A stretch of DNA of 64,000 nt from JBPOFM01 sp051252455 (GCA_051252455.1 JBPOFM010000010.1:1-64000); one strand, 5' to 3'. Numbered from the stretch's first letter, positions 16,562 through 25,165 are shown. Notes: a model not told the origin generated them from the sequence alone. Translations and numbers: made by a program.

Positions 16562-17692
16562 TTACAACCTTTTATCCATTTGCTTTACCATCATATCTTT
16601 CCAGGTTCTAAAATCACCTTCTAAAATATGTTTTCGAGCTTCTCTCACCAACCACATATAAAAACCTAAATTATGAATAGTAGAAATCTGTGCTGCCAAA
16701 CGTTCATTTACAGAAAATAAATGACGAAGATAGGCTTTAGAATAATCTGTGTCAACAAATGTCATTCCCATTTCATCGACTGGAGAGAAATCTGCTTCCC
16801 ACTTTTTGTTTTTGATATTTATTGTTCCACGGGCAGTAAAAAGCATACCATTTCTTGCATTTCGAGTCGGCATCACACAATCGAACATGTCAATTCCCAA
16901 GGCAATATTTTCCAAGATATTAATAGGTGTTCCAACTCCCATTAAATAGCGTGGCTTATCTTCTGGCAAAATTGCTGTGACTACTTCGGTCATCGCATAC
17001 ATTTCTTCTGCCGGTTCACCAACTGACAAACCACCAATTGCATTACCAACAGCACCAGCATTCGCAATATATTCAGCTGATTGTTGTCTCAAATCTTTAT
17101 AAGTACTTCCTTGGACAATAGGGAAAAACGCTTGGCTAAATCCATATTTAAAAGGAAGTTTTTCAAGATGATAAATGCAACGATCCAACCAGCGATGTGT
17201 CATATGCATACTTCGCTGCGCATACCGATAATCACATGGATAGGGCGTACATTCATCAAATGCCATAATGATATCTGCGCCAATAGTCCGTTGTATTTCC
17301 ATCACATTCTCGGGTGTAAAGACGTGATAACTACCATCAATATGTGATTTGAATTTAACGCCTTCCTCTTTTATTTTTCTGTTTGAGGACAAGGAATACA
17401 CTTGATAACCGCCAGAATCAGTCAATATATTGCGATCCCAATTCATGAATTTATGAAGCCCTCCCGCTTGTTCAAGAATGGTTGTTTGAGGACGTAAATA
17501 AAGATGGTATGTGTTTCCAAGGATGATATCTGGATTGATATCATTTTTTAATTCACGTTGATGTACACCTTTGACGGTTCCAACGGTACCTACAGGCATA
17601 AAAATTGGAGTCTCAATGACACCATGATCTGTAGTGATAGAGCCAGCTCTGGCTTTACTCTGGGGATCCTTGCTTAATAAATTGAATTTCAT
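16562..17692 (-). CDS. tgt: Queuine tRNA-ribosyltransferase (Tgt)
   Basis: Tgt swaps guanine 34 for the queuosine precursor in tRNAs with GUN anticodons. I choose the start at 17692 (MKFNLLSKD) over an ATG at 17719, because TAGGTTTG (17706-17699) is a -7 box between them, which would make the mRNA almost leaderless. The catalytic aspartates are in LTDSGGYQVYSL and GIDMFDCVMPTRNARNG. The usual C-terminal zinc motif CxCxxC is absent: the matching stretch reads DEMGMTFVDTDYSKAYLRHL. It leads an operon with the LPS permease and the DMT transporter. Confidence 0.95.
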   Translation of the reverse strand: MKFNLLSKDPQSKARAGSITTDHGVIETPIFMPVGTVGTVKGVHQRELKNDINPDIILGNTYHLYLRPQTTILEQAGGLHKFMNWDRNILTDSGGYQVYSLSSNRKIKEEGVKFKSHIDGSYHVFTPENVMEIQRTIGADIIMAFDECTPYPCDYRYAQRSMHMTHRWLDRCIYHLEKLPFKYGFSQAFFPIVQGSTYKDLRQQSAEYIANAGAVGNAIGGLSVGEPAEEMYAMTEVVTAILPEDKPRYLMGVGTPINILENIALGIDMFDCVMPTRNARNGMLFTARGTINIKNKKWEADFSPVDEMGMTFVDTDYSKAYLRHLFSVNERLAAQISTIHNLGFYMWLVREARKHILEGDFRTWKDMMVKQMDKRL

Positions 17693-17698
17693 AGGTGG

Positions 17699-17706
17699 CA
17701 AACCTA
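17699..17706 (-). promoter_or_regulatory. -7 box placing a near-leaderless tgt start
   Basis: The minus strand reads TAGGTTTGCCACCTATG. The TANNTTTG box ends seven bases before the ATG at 17692. Upstream is an A/T tract with no clear TTG at -33. Confidence 0.4.
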
Positions 17707-17885
17707 CGTTTTTTTTCAATTATTTATTAATAAAAATTTGTTAAGTAGATATGAAGCGAACGGAACAATTTTGGCAAACCTTTCGATTTGAGCTACAGAA
17801 AATGCCACAAGGGAGTGTGAGTTATGTGACAGTTTTGACAGCGTGCTTTTGGAAGTATGCAAAACAAGTTTCATGAAATTGTTAG

Positions 17886-17956
17886 CAAAAGTGATGAATT
17901 CGTTGATAAGTGCGAGTGTTTCACTTTTGTTTCGGGTTTATAAAACTTTATTTTTG
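17886..17956 (+). promoter_or_regulatory. Transketolase promoter with flanking inverted repeat
   Basis: TTTTG (17925-17929) and TATTTTTG (17949-17956) are 19 bases apart and fit the consensus. A perfect 9-bp inverted repeat, CAAAAGTGA (17886-17894) and TCACTTTTG (17921-17929), places its right arm on the -33 element, so it may be an operator. The rest of the tgt-transketolase gap holds only an unsupported 41-codon open stretch (17751-17876). Confidence 0.6.
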
Positions 17957-17981
17957 TCGCAGATAAAATAATAGCTACACT

Positions 17982-18827
17982 ATGTCAGATATAAAACATT
18001 TAGAAGATTTAACCACACAGGTAAGACGTGATATTTTACGGATGGTTCATAAGGTAAATTCAGGACACCCTGGAGGTTCTTTGGGCTGCGCGGAATTTTT
18101 TGTCGCATTATACCAAGAAATAATGGACAGAAAAGATGGTTTTGATATGGACGGAATTGGAGAAGACCTCTTCTTCTTGAGTAATGGTCATATTTCGCCT
18201 GTTTTTTATAGTGTACTGGCTCGTTCGGGTTATTTTCCAGTTGATGAATTGAATACCTTTCGATTAATCGATTCCCGTTTACAAGGACACCCAACAACAC
18301 ATGAAGGTTTACCTGGAATTAGAATTGCTTCCGGTTCATTAGGTCAAGGAATGTCAGTCGCATTAGGCGCTGCACAAACTAAAAAACTGAATGGCGATAC
18401 CCATTTGATCTACAGTTTGCATGGTGATGGAGAATTACAAGAAGGCCAAAATTGGGAAGCGATCATGTATGCCGCTGGAAATAATGTAGATAATATTATC
18501 TCTACCATAGATCTTAACGGTCAGCAAATCGATGGCCCTACCGACGTAGTATTACCAATGGGTGATTTAAAATTGAAATTTGAAGCGTTTGGTTGGACGG
18601 TTGTTGAAATCAAACAAGGCAATAATCTAGAAGAAATTCTAAAAGGAATGGCTGTAGCAAAATCCAAAACCGGACAAGGCAAACCAGTCTGTGTGCTTTT
18701 AAATACTGTCATGGGGAACGGCGTTGATTTTATGATGTACACACACGCATGGCATGGTAAAGCACCTAATGATGAGCAATTAGAAATTGGACTGGCACAG
18801 AGCGCTGAAACTTTAGGTGACTATTAA
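17982..18827 (+). CDS. Transketolase, N-terminal (TPP-binding) subunit
   Basis: Together with the next gene it makes a split transketolase, which transfers two-carbon ketol units in the pentose phosphate pathway. The 281 residues carry KVNSGHPGGSLGCAEFFVALY, SLGQGMSVALGAA, and the TPP motif GDGELQEGQNWEA with a downstream NIISTIDLNGQQIDGPT. A single-chain transketolase would continue into the pyrimidine-binding domain, but here a stop is followed by a new start 28 bases later. The split form is common in Bacteroidota, so this is not a frameshift artefact. Confidence 0.95.
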   Translation: MSDIKHLEDLTTQVRRDILRMVHKVNSGHPGGSLGCAEFFVALYQEIMDRKDGFDMDGIGEDLFFLSNGHISPVFYSVLARSGYFPVDELNTFRLIDSRLQGHPTTHEGLPGIRIASGSLGQGMSVALGAAQTKKLNGDTHLIYSLHGDGELQEGQNWEAIMYAAGNNVDNIISTIDLNGQQIDGPTDVVLPMGDLKLKFEAFGWTVVEIKQGNNLEEILKGMAVAKSKTGQGKPVCVLLNTVMGNGVDFMMYTHAWHGKAPNDEQLEIGLAQSAETLGDY

Positions 18828-18854
18828 TTTTTTTTGAACAACGAATTTAGATTT

Positions 18855-19808
18855 ATGAAAACTTACACAAATACAGGAAACAAAGATACACGCTCGGGTT
18901 TTGGAGCAGGATTGACGGAGTTAGGACAAACCAATGAAAACGTTGTGGCGCTTTGTGCTGACTTAATTGGTTCTCTTAAGATGGATGATTTTAAAAAAAA
19001 CCATCCTGAACGCTTTTTTCAGGTAGGAATTGCCGAGGCCAATATGATAGGGATGGCTGCAGGAATGACGATAGGTGGAAAAATTCCCTTTACGGGAACT
19101 TTTGCCAATTTTTCTACAGGCCGTGTGTATGATCAAATCCGCCAAAGTGTTGCCTATTCTGACAAGAACGTAAAAATTTGTGCGTCTCACGCTGGCTTAA
19201 CACTTGGAGAAGATGGTGCGACACATCAAATATTGGAAGATATTGGGTTGATGAAAATGTTGCCAGGAATGACAGTGATCAATACGTGTGATTATAATCA
19301 AACAAAGGCAGCCACCATGGCAATCGCGGATCATCATGGTCCTGTATATCTTCGTTTTGGAAGACCTTCAGTACCAAACTTCACGCCCGAAAATCAAAAA
19401 TTCGAAATCGGAAAAGCCATTCAACTAACTGAAGGAACAGATGTCACCATCGTCGCGACTGGACATTTAGTTTGGGAAGCTCTTGAAGCTGCCAAAACAT
19501 TAAATGAACAAGGTGTTTCTTGCGAAGTCATTAATATTCACACAATTAAACCATTGGATGATGACGCAATCTTAAGTTCGCTTAAAAAAACAGGTTGCAT
19601 CGTTACTGCTGAAGAACACAATTATTTGGGTGGATTAGGAGAAAGCGTTGCTAGAGTTTTATCACAAAACAGTCCAACACCACAAGAGTTTGTAGCAACA
19701 CAAGATACTTTTGGAGAATCCGGAACACCTGCGCAATTGATGGACAAGTACGGTTTAAATAGAGAAGCAATCGTGAATGCTGTTAAAAAAGTCGTAAAGA
19801 GAAAATAA
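18855..19808 (+). CDS. Transketolase, C-terminal subunit
   Basis: This is the pyrimidine-binding and C-terminal half of the split transketolase. It has GIAEANMIGMAAGMTIGGKIPF, where the glutamate activates TPP, then SHAGLTLGEDGATHQ, and the transketolase C-domain with AEEHNYLGGLGE. I start at ATG 18855 (MKTYTNTGNKDTR), 317 residues; a TTG at 18834 is in frame but less likely. It is cotranscribed with the N-terminal subunit. Confidence 0.95.
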   Translation: MKTYTNTGNKDTRSGFGAGLTELGQTNENVVALCADLIGSLKMDDFKKNHPERFFQVGIAEANMIGMAAGMTIGGKIPFTGTFANFSTGRVYDQIRQSVAYSDKNVKICASHAGLTLGEDGATHQILEDIGLMKMLPGMTVINTCDYNQTKAATMAIADHHGPVYLRFGRPSVPNFTPENQKFEIGKAIQLTEGTDVTIVATGHLVWEALEAAKTLNEQGVSCEVINIHTIKPLDDDAILSSLKKTGCIVTAEEHNYLGGLGESVARVLSQNSPTPQEFVATQDTFGESGTPAQLMDKYGLNREAIVNAVKKVVKRK

Positions 19809-19862
19809 TGTTCCTTTGGCAGCGTTCTTGATTGTAGCAATCGAAACCTTAAAATGAACAGT

Positions 19863-20450
19863 ATGAAAAAATTATTTGTAGTTGCAGCAGTGTTACTTGG
19901 CAGCATGGCATCTCAAGGTCAAAACGGCACTGGTTTTGGTCTTAAAGGTGGTTTAAATTATAATGGCAATGGTGATTATTTCAAATCCATTGGCGCAAAT
20001 GCCGAGCATCCAGATCGAAATGTTGGCTATCATTTGGGCATTTTTGCCAAAGTAGGTGATGCCATTTACTTTAAACCCGAATTAATCTACACAAGTACGA
20101 CAAGTTCTTATGACAGTGAAGACTTCAAAATGAAAAAATTTGATGCTCCTCTTTTGATTGGTGCAAAAATAATTGGTCCTGTCAGTGTTTTTGGAGGTCC
20201 CTCTTTACAGTATATTGTTGATACCGAATTTGAAGGCATCACCATAGATGACGTTCATGATGATTTTAGTGTCGGTCTTAATTTTGGAATAGGATTGAAT
20301 TTCAACAAGTTGGGAATTGACCTTCGTTATGAACGTGGTTTTAGCGATAATGAAGCCACATTTATCAATAACAATTTAGGTGCAGGTGTTGTAAGTCGAA
20401 TAGACACAAGGCCAGAACAACTCATTTTAAGTTTATCACTTATTCTATAA
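19863..20450 (+). CDS. Small outer-membrane beta-barrel protein (PorT-like)
   Basis: The protein has a signal peptide (MKKLFVVAAVLLGSMASQGQ) and then alternating hydrophobic strands: GFGLKGGLNYNG, GYHLGIFAKVGD, YFKPELIYTST, PVSVFGGPSLQYIV, FSVGLNFGIGLNF, IDLRYERGFSD, and a C-terminal QLILSLSLIL. This is the OMP_b-brl/PorT pattern, probably an eight-strand barrel in the outer membrane. Another ATG nine bases upstream (19854) would add MNS. It follows the transketolase pair and ends in a strong terminator. The specific role is unknown. Confidence 0.75.
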   Translation: MKKLFVVAAVLLGSMASQGQNGTGFGLKGGLNYNGNGDYFKSIGANAEHPDRNVGYHLGIFAKVGDAIYFKPELIYTSTTSSYDSEDFKMKKFDAPLLIGAKIIGPVSVFGGPSLQYIVDTEFEGITIDDVHDDFSVGLNFGIGLNFNKLGIDLRYERGFSDNEATFINNNLGAGVVSRIDTRPEQLILSLSLIL

Positions 20451-20455
20451 ACAAG

Positions 20456-20483
20456 AAAAGCCGCAATTAAGCGGCTTTTTTTT
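20456..20483 (+). terminator. Terminator after the outer-membrane protein gene
   Basis: AAAAGCCGC/GCGGCTTTT (20456-20464/20471-20479) with a six-base loop, followed by T residues. Confidence 0.85.
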
Positions 20484-20499
20484 ATTGTTTAATTCAAAT

Positions 20500-21435
20500 T
20501 TATTCTTGATTGGACTCTCTTGAATCGCTATCTAAAAAGTTAGGAATTCCGTCACCATCCGAATCATCATTGAATAGATTGCCGTCATTGTTAAGATCTT
20601 CATACTTGGTCAAAACACCATCACCATCGTCATCAACATCAAAATAGTTAAAAAGTGTATCACCGTCTGTATCATCATTCAACAAATTTCCGTCTTCATC
20701 AATATCCTCTAGATATGAAGGCACTAAATCTGAATCATGATCATTCACTTCCGTTTGCAACAATTCAAATTTAAAGATTAAATTTGAATAGCTCGGTACA
20801 CCAGTTTGCGGCCAACCAAAATAACCCAATCCAGAAGGCAAGAACATCACTCCTAGACCATAATCGTTATAAGTAAGTGTCCCGTCTGGTTCTACAATTG
20901 CATCGCCAGCGGCAGATTTAAATTCTGGCATGACCAAACGCCATCCCTGAACAAGATTCATAAGATCGAATGTCAATGGATTTACAGCGCTATCAAAAAT
21001 ATCTCCATCTTGAAGCATCCCAGAATAATTAGTTCTCACATCATCACAAAAATGAGGTGACTCTCCTCCTCCTTCATTTAAGGTTAAAATATAATACACA
21101 TAGTCAGCGTCAAGGTAAGTTGTAGTCTTTGTTTGAACTGCATCAATTAACAATGTGTTATCAGAAGGATTTGGCAGTGGCAAATAATCACCATTATCAT
21201 CTTTTGGTAATTCTGTGATGACGATATCTGCCACTCTATAATTTCCAGGCGTATTGAAGGTAGATGAATTATAATAATGTGTTTGTAGATACCCTATCAA
21301 AGAATCTCCGTCTATTACTTGTTGTTCTGTGCGATCGGCCTCAACAAAAGTGTAACCTGAATCATCATCTGGGTTACAAGACAAAAACATTGCAAATGTG
21401 GCAAAGGTTAAAAGAGTAATTTTTCTTATGTTCAT
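20500..21435 (-). CDS. FKBP-type peptidyl-prolyl isomerase lipoprotein with calcium-binding tail
   Basis: The 311 residues start with a lipoprotein signal peptide (lipobox FLSC, C20). An FKBP-like domain (about 130-230) shows VRTNYSGMLQDGDIFDSA, VMPEFKSAAGDA and GLGVMFLPSGLGYFGWP. The C-terminal 80 residues are aspartate-rich thrombospondin type 3-like repeats (DEDGNLLNDDTDGDTLFN, DVDDDGDG, NDGNLFNDDSDGDGIPN) expected to bind calcium. It is probably an envelope folding helper; related FKBP lipoproteins (GldI-like) assist gliding and secretion in flavobacteria. A weak -7 box TATCTTGC lies at 21463-21456. Confidence 0.85.
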   Translation of the reverse strand: MNIRKITLLTFATFAMFLSCNPDDDSGYTFVEADRTEQQVIDGDSLIGYLQTHYYNSSTFNTPGNYRVADIVITELPKDDNGDYLPLPNPSDNTLLIDAVQTKTTTYLDADYVYYILTLNEGGGESPHFCDDVRTNYSGMLQDGDIFDSAVNPLTFDLMNLVQGWRLVMPEFKSAAGDAIVEPDGTLTYNDYGLGVMFLPSGLGYFGWPQTGVPSYSNLIFKFELLQTEVNDHDSDLVPSYLEDIDEDGNLLNDDTDGDTLFNYFDVDDDGDGVLTKYEDLNNDGNLFNDDSDGDGIPNFLDSDSRESNQE

Positions 21436-21473
21436 TATAGCTTATTTTTGGTGTGCAAGATACAATAATATAA

Positions 21474-21481
21474 TATTTTTG
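21474..21481 (+). promoter_or_regulatory. -7 box of the S4-domain protein gene
   Basis: TATTTTTG fits TANNTTTG and lies 35 bases before the ATG at 21517. Confidence 0.45.
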
Positions 21482-21516
21482 TACAATAACATTAACGTAG
21501 TTTTTATAATTTTCAT

Positions 21517-21894
21517 ATGCGAATCGATAAATTTCTTTGGTGTGTCAGATATTACAAAACTAGAACTATTGCCACTGAAGCCTGCAAAAAAGGCCACATA
21601 AGAGTCAATGACCAAGTCGTGAAGCCCAGTCGTGAAGTCTTTCTAACGGATAAAATCATTTTACGCAAGGATCAAATGAATTATCAATTGACTGTCAATG
21701 ACATTCCACCAAACCGTGTCGGCGCAAAGTTGGTAGATATCTATCGAATTGACACCACACCTAAAGAAGCTTTTGAAGCCAAAGAACTTTTAAAGTACTC
21801 TAAAGATTATTATCGTAAAAAAGGTGTAGGAAGACCTACTAAAAAAGACCGACGTGATATTGATGATTTTTATGAAGATAAAGAGGTCGAATAA
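21517..21894 (+). CDS. S4-domain RNA-binding protein (Hsp15-like)
   Basis: The 125 residues begin MRIDKFLWCVRYYKTRT and continue ACKKGHIRVNDQVVKPSREV, the S4 RNA-binding fold (1-60) of the Hsp15/YrfH group. The C-terminal half is charged (KKGVGRPTKKDRRDIDDF). Hsp15 binds stalled 50S subunits carrying nascent chains in Escherichia coli; a similar ribosome-rescue role is inferred. The phosphoribosyltransferase gene follows 37 bases downstream and may be cotranscribed. Confidence 0.87.
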   Translation: MRIDKFLWCVRYYKTRTIATEACKKGHIRVNDQVVKPSREVFLTDKIILRKDQMNYQLTVNDIPPNRVGAKLVDIYRIDTTPKEAFEAKELLKYSKDYYRKKGVGRPTKKDRRDIDDFYEDKEVE

Positions 21895-21931
21895 ATGAAC
21901 TGTTTTTTATCTTTGAACAAATACATCTCGT

Positions 21932-22435
21932 ATGACCTCTACTAAACTTATCATTTTAGATCATAAAGAAATTAATCATAAGATTAAGCGAATAGCATAT
22001 CAAATCTATGAAAGCAATGTCAATGAGACCGAAGTCATTCTTGCGGGAATTGACTCAAACGGCTACATTCTGGCAAAAAAATTAAAGTCATCTTTGGATA
22101 AGATATCAGATATCAATTCCGTTTTGTGTAAAGTTAGTATCGATAAAAAAAACCCATTATCCAATATAACAACATCATTAAAACCAGAAGAATACGCCCA
22201 TAAATCAATTGTATTAATTGATGATGTTTTAAATTCGGGGAGCACACTTATTTATGGAGTCAAGTATTTTTTGGATGTGCCGCTGAAACAATTTAAAACT
22301 GCTGTATTGGTGAACCGAAATCATAAAAAATTTCCAGTAAAAGCTGATTTCAAGGGCATTTCATTGTCAACTTCCTTAAATGAACACGTCGAAGTGATTT
22401 TGGAAGGAAAAGTGTTCGAAGCTTATTTAAAATAA
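21932..22435 (+). CDS. PyrR-like phosphoribosyltransferase
   Basis: The 167-residue protein has the type I PRTase fold with the PRPP-binding loop SIVLIDDVLNSGSTL (about 90-104) and an early LAGIDSNGYILAKKL. It resembles PyrR/uracil or purine phosphoribosyltransferases, but the hood region that decides the base is not diagnostic. It converges with aroK and overlaps its end by 9 bases. Confidence 0.82.
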   Translation: MTSTKLIILDHKEINHKIKRIAYQIYESNVNETEVILAGIDSNGYILAKKLKSSLDKISDINSVLCKVSIDKKNPLSNITTSLKPEEYAHKSIVLIDDVLNSGSTLIYGVKYFLDVPLKQFKTAVLVNRNHKKFPVKADFKGISLSTSLNEHVEVILEGKVFEAYLK

Positions 22436-22945
22436 TTCCATTACAATTGCTGCACTGATTTCTTCGACTGATTTTTTGTCAATAGTCAATGTCGCATCAG
22501 CTTGATTGTAGAAGTATGAACGTTCAAAAAGATGCTTACCAATAAATTCTGTCATTTCATCTTTTGTATTTAAATGTGCAATCATAGGTCTCATCGCTCT
22601 TTCATTGAATAATCTATCAACCAACGTTGGGATTGACGCTTTGAGATACAAACTTTTAATATTTGTAGCCTCATTAATGATTTGCATATTGTTTCCATAA
22701 CAAGGTGTTCCACCTCCCAAAGAGATCACTACGTTTTCATTTCTAATAATTTCCTTTAGATAACGATTCTCAATTTTTCTGAAATATATTTCTCCTTTGG
22801 TGGAAAACAAGTCTGAGATTGATGCCCCTTCTGCTTCTTCGATATAATTGTCTAAATCTAAAAAATCGAGATTTAGTGTTTGAGAGAGATTCTGGCCTAT
22901 GGTAGATTTTCCAGACCCCATATATCCAATTAATATAATATTCAT
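22427..22945 (-). CDS. aroK: Shikimate kinase
   Basis: This enzyme phosphorylates shikimate with ATP in aromatic amino acid synthesis. The 172 residues have the P-loop GYMGSGKST (7-15), the shikimate-binding DLDNYIE, R57-type FRKIE, and ISLGGGTPC, and the lid NERAMRP. Length and motifs are standard. It is convergent with the phosphoribosyltransferase gene. Confidence 0.95.
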   Translation of the reverse strand: MNIILIGYMGSGKSTIGQNLSQTLNLDFLDLDNYIEEAEGASISDLFSTKGEIYFRKIENRYLKEIIRNENVVISLGGGTPCYGNNMQIINEATNIKSLYLKASIPTLVDRLFNERAMRPMIAHLNTKDEMTEFIGKHLFERSYFYNQADATLTIDKKSVEEISAAIVMELF

Positions 22946-23021
22946 AATTAAGCTTATAATTTGATTTTAAATACCTTAAATAATTATTTCAAAAAAAAAA
23001 CAAATTTATATCAAAAAAGCG

Positions 23022-23052
23022 TTGCATTATAAGTTAAACGTTTTTATATTTG
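23022..23052 (+). promoter_or_regulatory. tRNA-Lys promoter
   Basis: TTG (23022-23024) and TATATTTG (23045-23052) are spaced by exactly 20 bases, a consensus-perfect promoter, followed by CACCCTCG as at the leftward leader at 249-242. Confidence 0.75.
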
Positions 23053-23070
23053 CACCCTCGTAAAACGAAA

Positions 23071-23143
23071 GACTCGATAGCTCAGTTGGTAGAGCACAAC
23101 ACTTTTAATGTTGGGGTCCTGGGTTCGAGCCCCAGTCGGGTCA
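23071..23143 (+). tRNA. tRNA-Lys (anticodon TTT)
   Basis: The 73-base gene folds with acceptor GACTCGA/TCGGGTC and discriminator A. The anticodon arm is CAACA-CTTTTAA-TGTTG, giving anticodon TTT, and the T-arm is CTGGGTTCGAGCCCCAG. CCA is not encoded. Confidence 0.95.
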
Positions 23144-23167
23144 CAGGTGGAGACACCAATTACGACC

Positions 23168-23203
23168 AAAACCTCGCTAATCTTATGATTGGCGGGGTTT
23201 TTT
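23168..23203 (+). terminator. Terminator after tRNA-Lys
   Basis: A long stem (23168-23182 with 23187-23201, tetraloop TTAT) containing ACCTCGCTAATC/GATTGGCGGGGT leads into a T run. Confidence 0.8.
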
Positions 23204-23226
23204 ATTACAAGCAATTAAGTTATTAT

Positions 23227-23463
23227 ATGCAAGCCTTTGAGATTTACTATACAAATCCCGTACATCAAAGTTTAAAGTATAAGGCTAATGAATACATCGC
23301 CAAATGGATACCAGAATTGAGCCATGTCACAGATAACAAAATTCACGCCCCTTGGATGTTCAAGGGATTGATTGATACAACCCACTATCCCAAACCGATT
23401 GAAGTTTACAAAAAGTGGTCCCGCTCCATAAACAGAATTATGGAGGCAATAAAAGAACAATAA
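23227..23463 (+). pseudogene. C-terminal remnant of a cryptochrome/photolyase-family FAD-binding protein
   Basis: The roughly 78 codons contain YYTNPVHQSLKYKANEYIAKW, then VPEL-like IPELSHV, IHAPWMF and YPKPIEVYKKWS. This is the order seen in the FAD-binding C-terminal domain of the photolyase/cryptochrome family (pattern NPxxQSxKxDxxxxYIxKWxPEL then IHxPW). The remaining several hundred residues and a start signal are missing; upstream is only the tRNA-Lys gene and its terminator. It is best read as the 3' stump of a lost gene, with the reading frame still intact. Confidence 0.6.
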
Positions 23464-23465
23464 AA

Positions 23466-23497
23466 AAAGAGACTTATCAATGACAATAAGTCTCTTT
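23466..23497. terminator. Bidirectional terminator
   Basis: An 11-bp perfect stem AAAGAGACTTA/TAAGTCTCTTT (23466-23476/23487-23497) separates the cryptochrome remnant from the convergent PRC-barrel gene. A/T runs on both sides allow use in both directions. Confidence 0.75.
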
Positions 23498-23524
23498 CTC
23501 ACTAATTAATTAAATCACCTAAAT

Positions 23525-24253
23525 CTATAATCCAGGAGTTCTGTTCCTGTCTCTAAAACGTTCATTCTTAAATTCATCTCTTTCATAAAAATCGTCATCA
23601 TCATAGACATCATTATTTTGACGTCTGCGATGCAAATCCATTTCCTCATCAGAAATAACTACCGCGTCATCCACGTCGTCTGAATATCGTTCGGTTTTGT
23701 TGCCATATTTATTATGATATTTACGGATTTCTTCACGTACGATGTCTCGAATTCGGCTTTCATTCTTAATGTTGTTAGAACTTATATTAAAATTATCATC
23801 GTCTTCTTCGTTTTCTGTCCTGCCATAAGAACTCAACACCTGATTTTCATACTGACGATTAATAGTATCTCCCTTGCGATATCGTTTAGTCCCTGAAAAT
23901 GTGCGATGATTGATTCTGTCGGTATAGACATAATCGGAGTCCTCGTTCACATTCACCAGCCCAATGGGAATGATGACATGGTTCTCCCCATCTTTGTTGA
24001 TAAATTCTTTTATGTCATCTTGAATTGCTCCTTCATAAGGATCATGCTTTGCATCAATGATACTTTTATCAACTTCAACATCGAGATAAACCACGCGTTG
24101 CGCCTCTTTGTTTACCAAAAGATTGTCAACCTTGCCAATAACTCTATTATCGATATCCTTAACGTCCCAACCTTTCACATTGGGATAGCCGTCCGCAACT
24201 TTGTAATCGGACAGTTCGTCCAAATTATATAAATGTTTTTTGTGTTCTGTCAT
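23525..24253 (-). CDS. PRC-barrel domain protein
   Basis: The 242 residues start with a PRC-barrel-like domain (about 10-110): YPNVKGWDVKDIDNRVIGKV, VVYLDVEVDKS and HVIIPIGLVNV. The C-terminal half is charged and low in complexity, rich in D, E, N and R, ending in FKNERFRDRNRTPGL. Bacteroidota genes of this type often lie among general stress genes; the biochemical role is unknown. It forms a pair with the membrane protein gene 12 bases upstream. Confidence 0.8.
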   Translation of the reverse strand: MTEHKKHLYNLDELSDYKVADGYPNVKGWDVKDIDNRVIGKVDNLLVNKEAQRVVYLDVEVDKSIIDAKHDPYEGAIQDDIKEFINKDGENHVIIPIGLVNVNEDSDYVYTDRINHRTFSGTKRYRKGDTINRQYENQVLSSYGRTENEEDDDNFNISSNNIKNESRIRDIVREEIRKYHNKYGNKTERYSDDVDDAVVISDEEMDLHRRRQNNDVYDDDDFYERDEFKNERFRDRNRTPGL

Positions 24254-24265
24254 AATTTTTTTGTT

Positions 24266-24895
24266 TTAACGGTTCATAGAATTTAATACCTCTTTTGAAG
24301 ACATGACAAAATTGCGAATTGTTTTCTCCTGCGTGTTAAAAGCAGTGGTGTTACTCAACTTGTCAGCTTGCCCTTTTAAGTCCGTGATATCAGATTGAAG
24401 ATTAGGATAGTTTTTCTTTTGAATATCCTGTAGTACCATTGTGACATCATTTCCCATTTGTTTCAAATTTTTTGTGATACCCATATCATTGATGGTCGAA
24501 GACGCCTGCATAGAATACCCTCTCAAATTTTTAAGTGATTCCGATGATTCCAGATTATTTAGGTCAGCTTTCATGACCACCATATTGGCCAATTTTTGGA
24601 AAGCCGTTTTGGTATACACCGAGTCTTTACCTACACGTGTAGAATCATCCACAGAAGCATTGAAATCGCTCATGGCACTGTTGTAGTTTACATTTTGGTC
24701 GGTAGTAGAATCATTTAAACTGTTGTTCTGATAATCGTCGGTATCATCAATGATTTCAGTGTTAGCATCATCATAAGTATCGACATCGTTCTCATCATCC
24801 CGCAATAAAAAGTAAGCAATGATTGCAAGTATTACAAGGATTAACAGGATCCATGGCCAAACCGGCGTTTTCTTTTCTATTTTAATTTCTGCCAT
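24266..24895 (-). CDS. Single-pass membrane protein of unknown function
   Basis: I do not recognise a family. The 209 residues show a short cytoplasmic start, one membrane helix (about 13-31), an acidic low-complexity linker (about 32-95, D/N/T rich), and a helical domain (about 95-209) with regular leucine and isoleucine spacing that could be coiled. It is transcribed with the PRC-barrel gene, 12 bases apart. The 270 bases upstream (24896-25165) separate it from the divergent acyl-CoA dehydrogenase-like gene and contain no promoter match that I would defend. Confidence 0.6.
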   Translation of the reverse strand: MAEIKIEKKTPVWPWILLILVILAIIAYFLLRDDENDVDTYDDANTEIIDDTDDYQNNSLNDSTTDQNVNYNSAMSDFNASVDDSTRVGKDSVYTKTAFQKLANMVVMKADLNNLESSESLKNLRGYSMQASSTINDMGITKNLKQMGNDVTMVLQDIQKKNYPNLQSDITDLKGQADKLSNTTAFNTQEKTIRNFVMSSKEVLNSMNR

Positions 24896-25165
24896 AATTT
24901 CAAATTTTTTTTAAATTGAGTTGAATTTTTGTTCACTAAAACTACTTTTTATACAATCAAAATTGTTGCTCTAAAAATGAAATTTTGAACCTTATAATTT
25001 TATTTATACATCATTATGATTCCATAAAAATGAAGTTGACGCTCAATAGGACTCATTAAATAAAAGATAAGACGCAAATTCAGAACTTGTGTACTCTAAA
25101 TTCGTAGGTCAAGGACGATGAATTTTTGAATCCAAAATTAACCCTTAAATAAAATCTTAATTTGA

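Noticed and set aside
17751..17876. 41-codon open frame starting MKRTEQFWQTF
   Set aside because: No family, promoter or terminator; probably chance in the tgt-transketolase gap.
18827..18855. Apparent frameshift splitting transketolase
   Set aside because: The two halves have separate starts and domain borders, and split transketolases are usual in this phylum.
23050..23226. N-terminal part of the open frame running through tRNA-Lys into the cryptochrome remnant
   Set aside because: It is only a translation of the tRNA gene and its terminator; only the codons after 23227 resemble protein.
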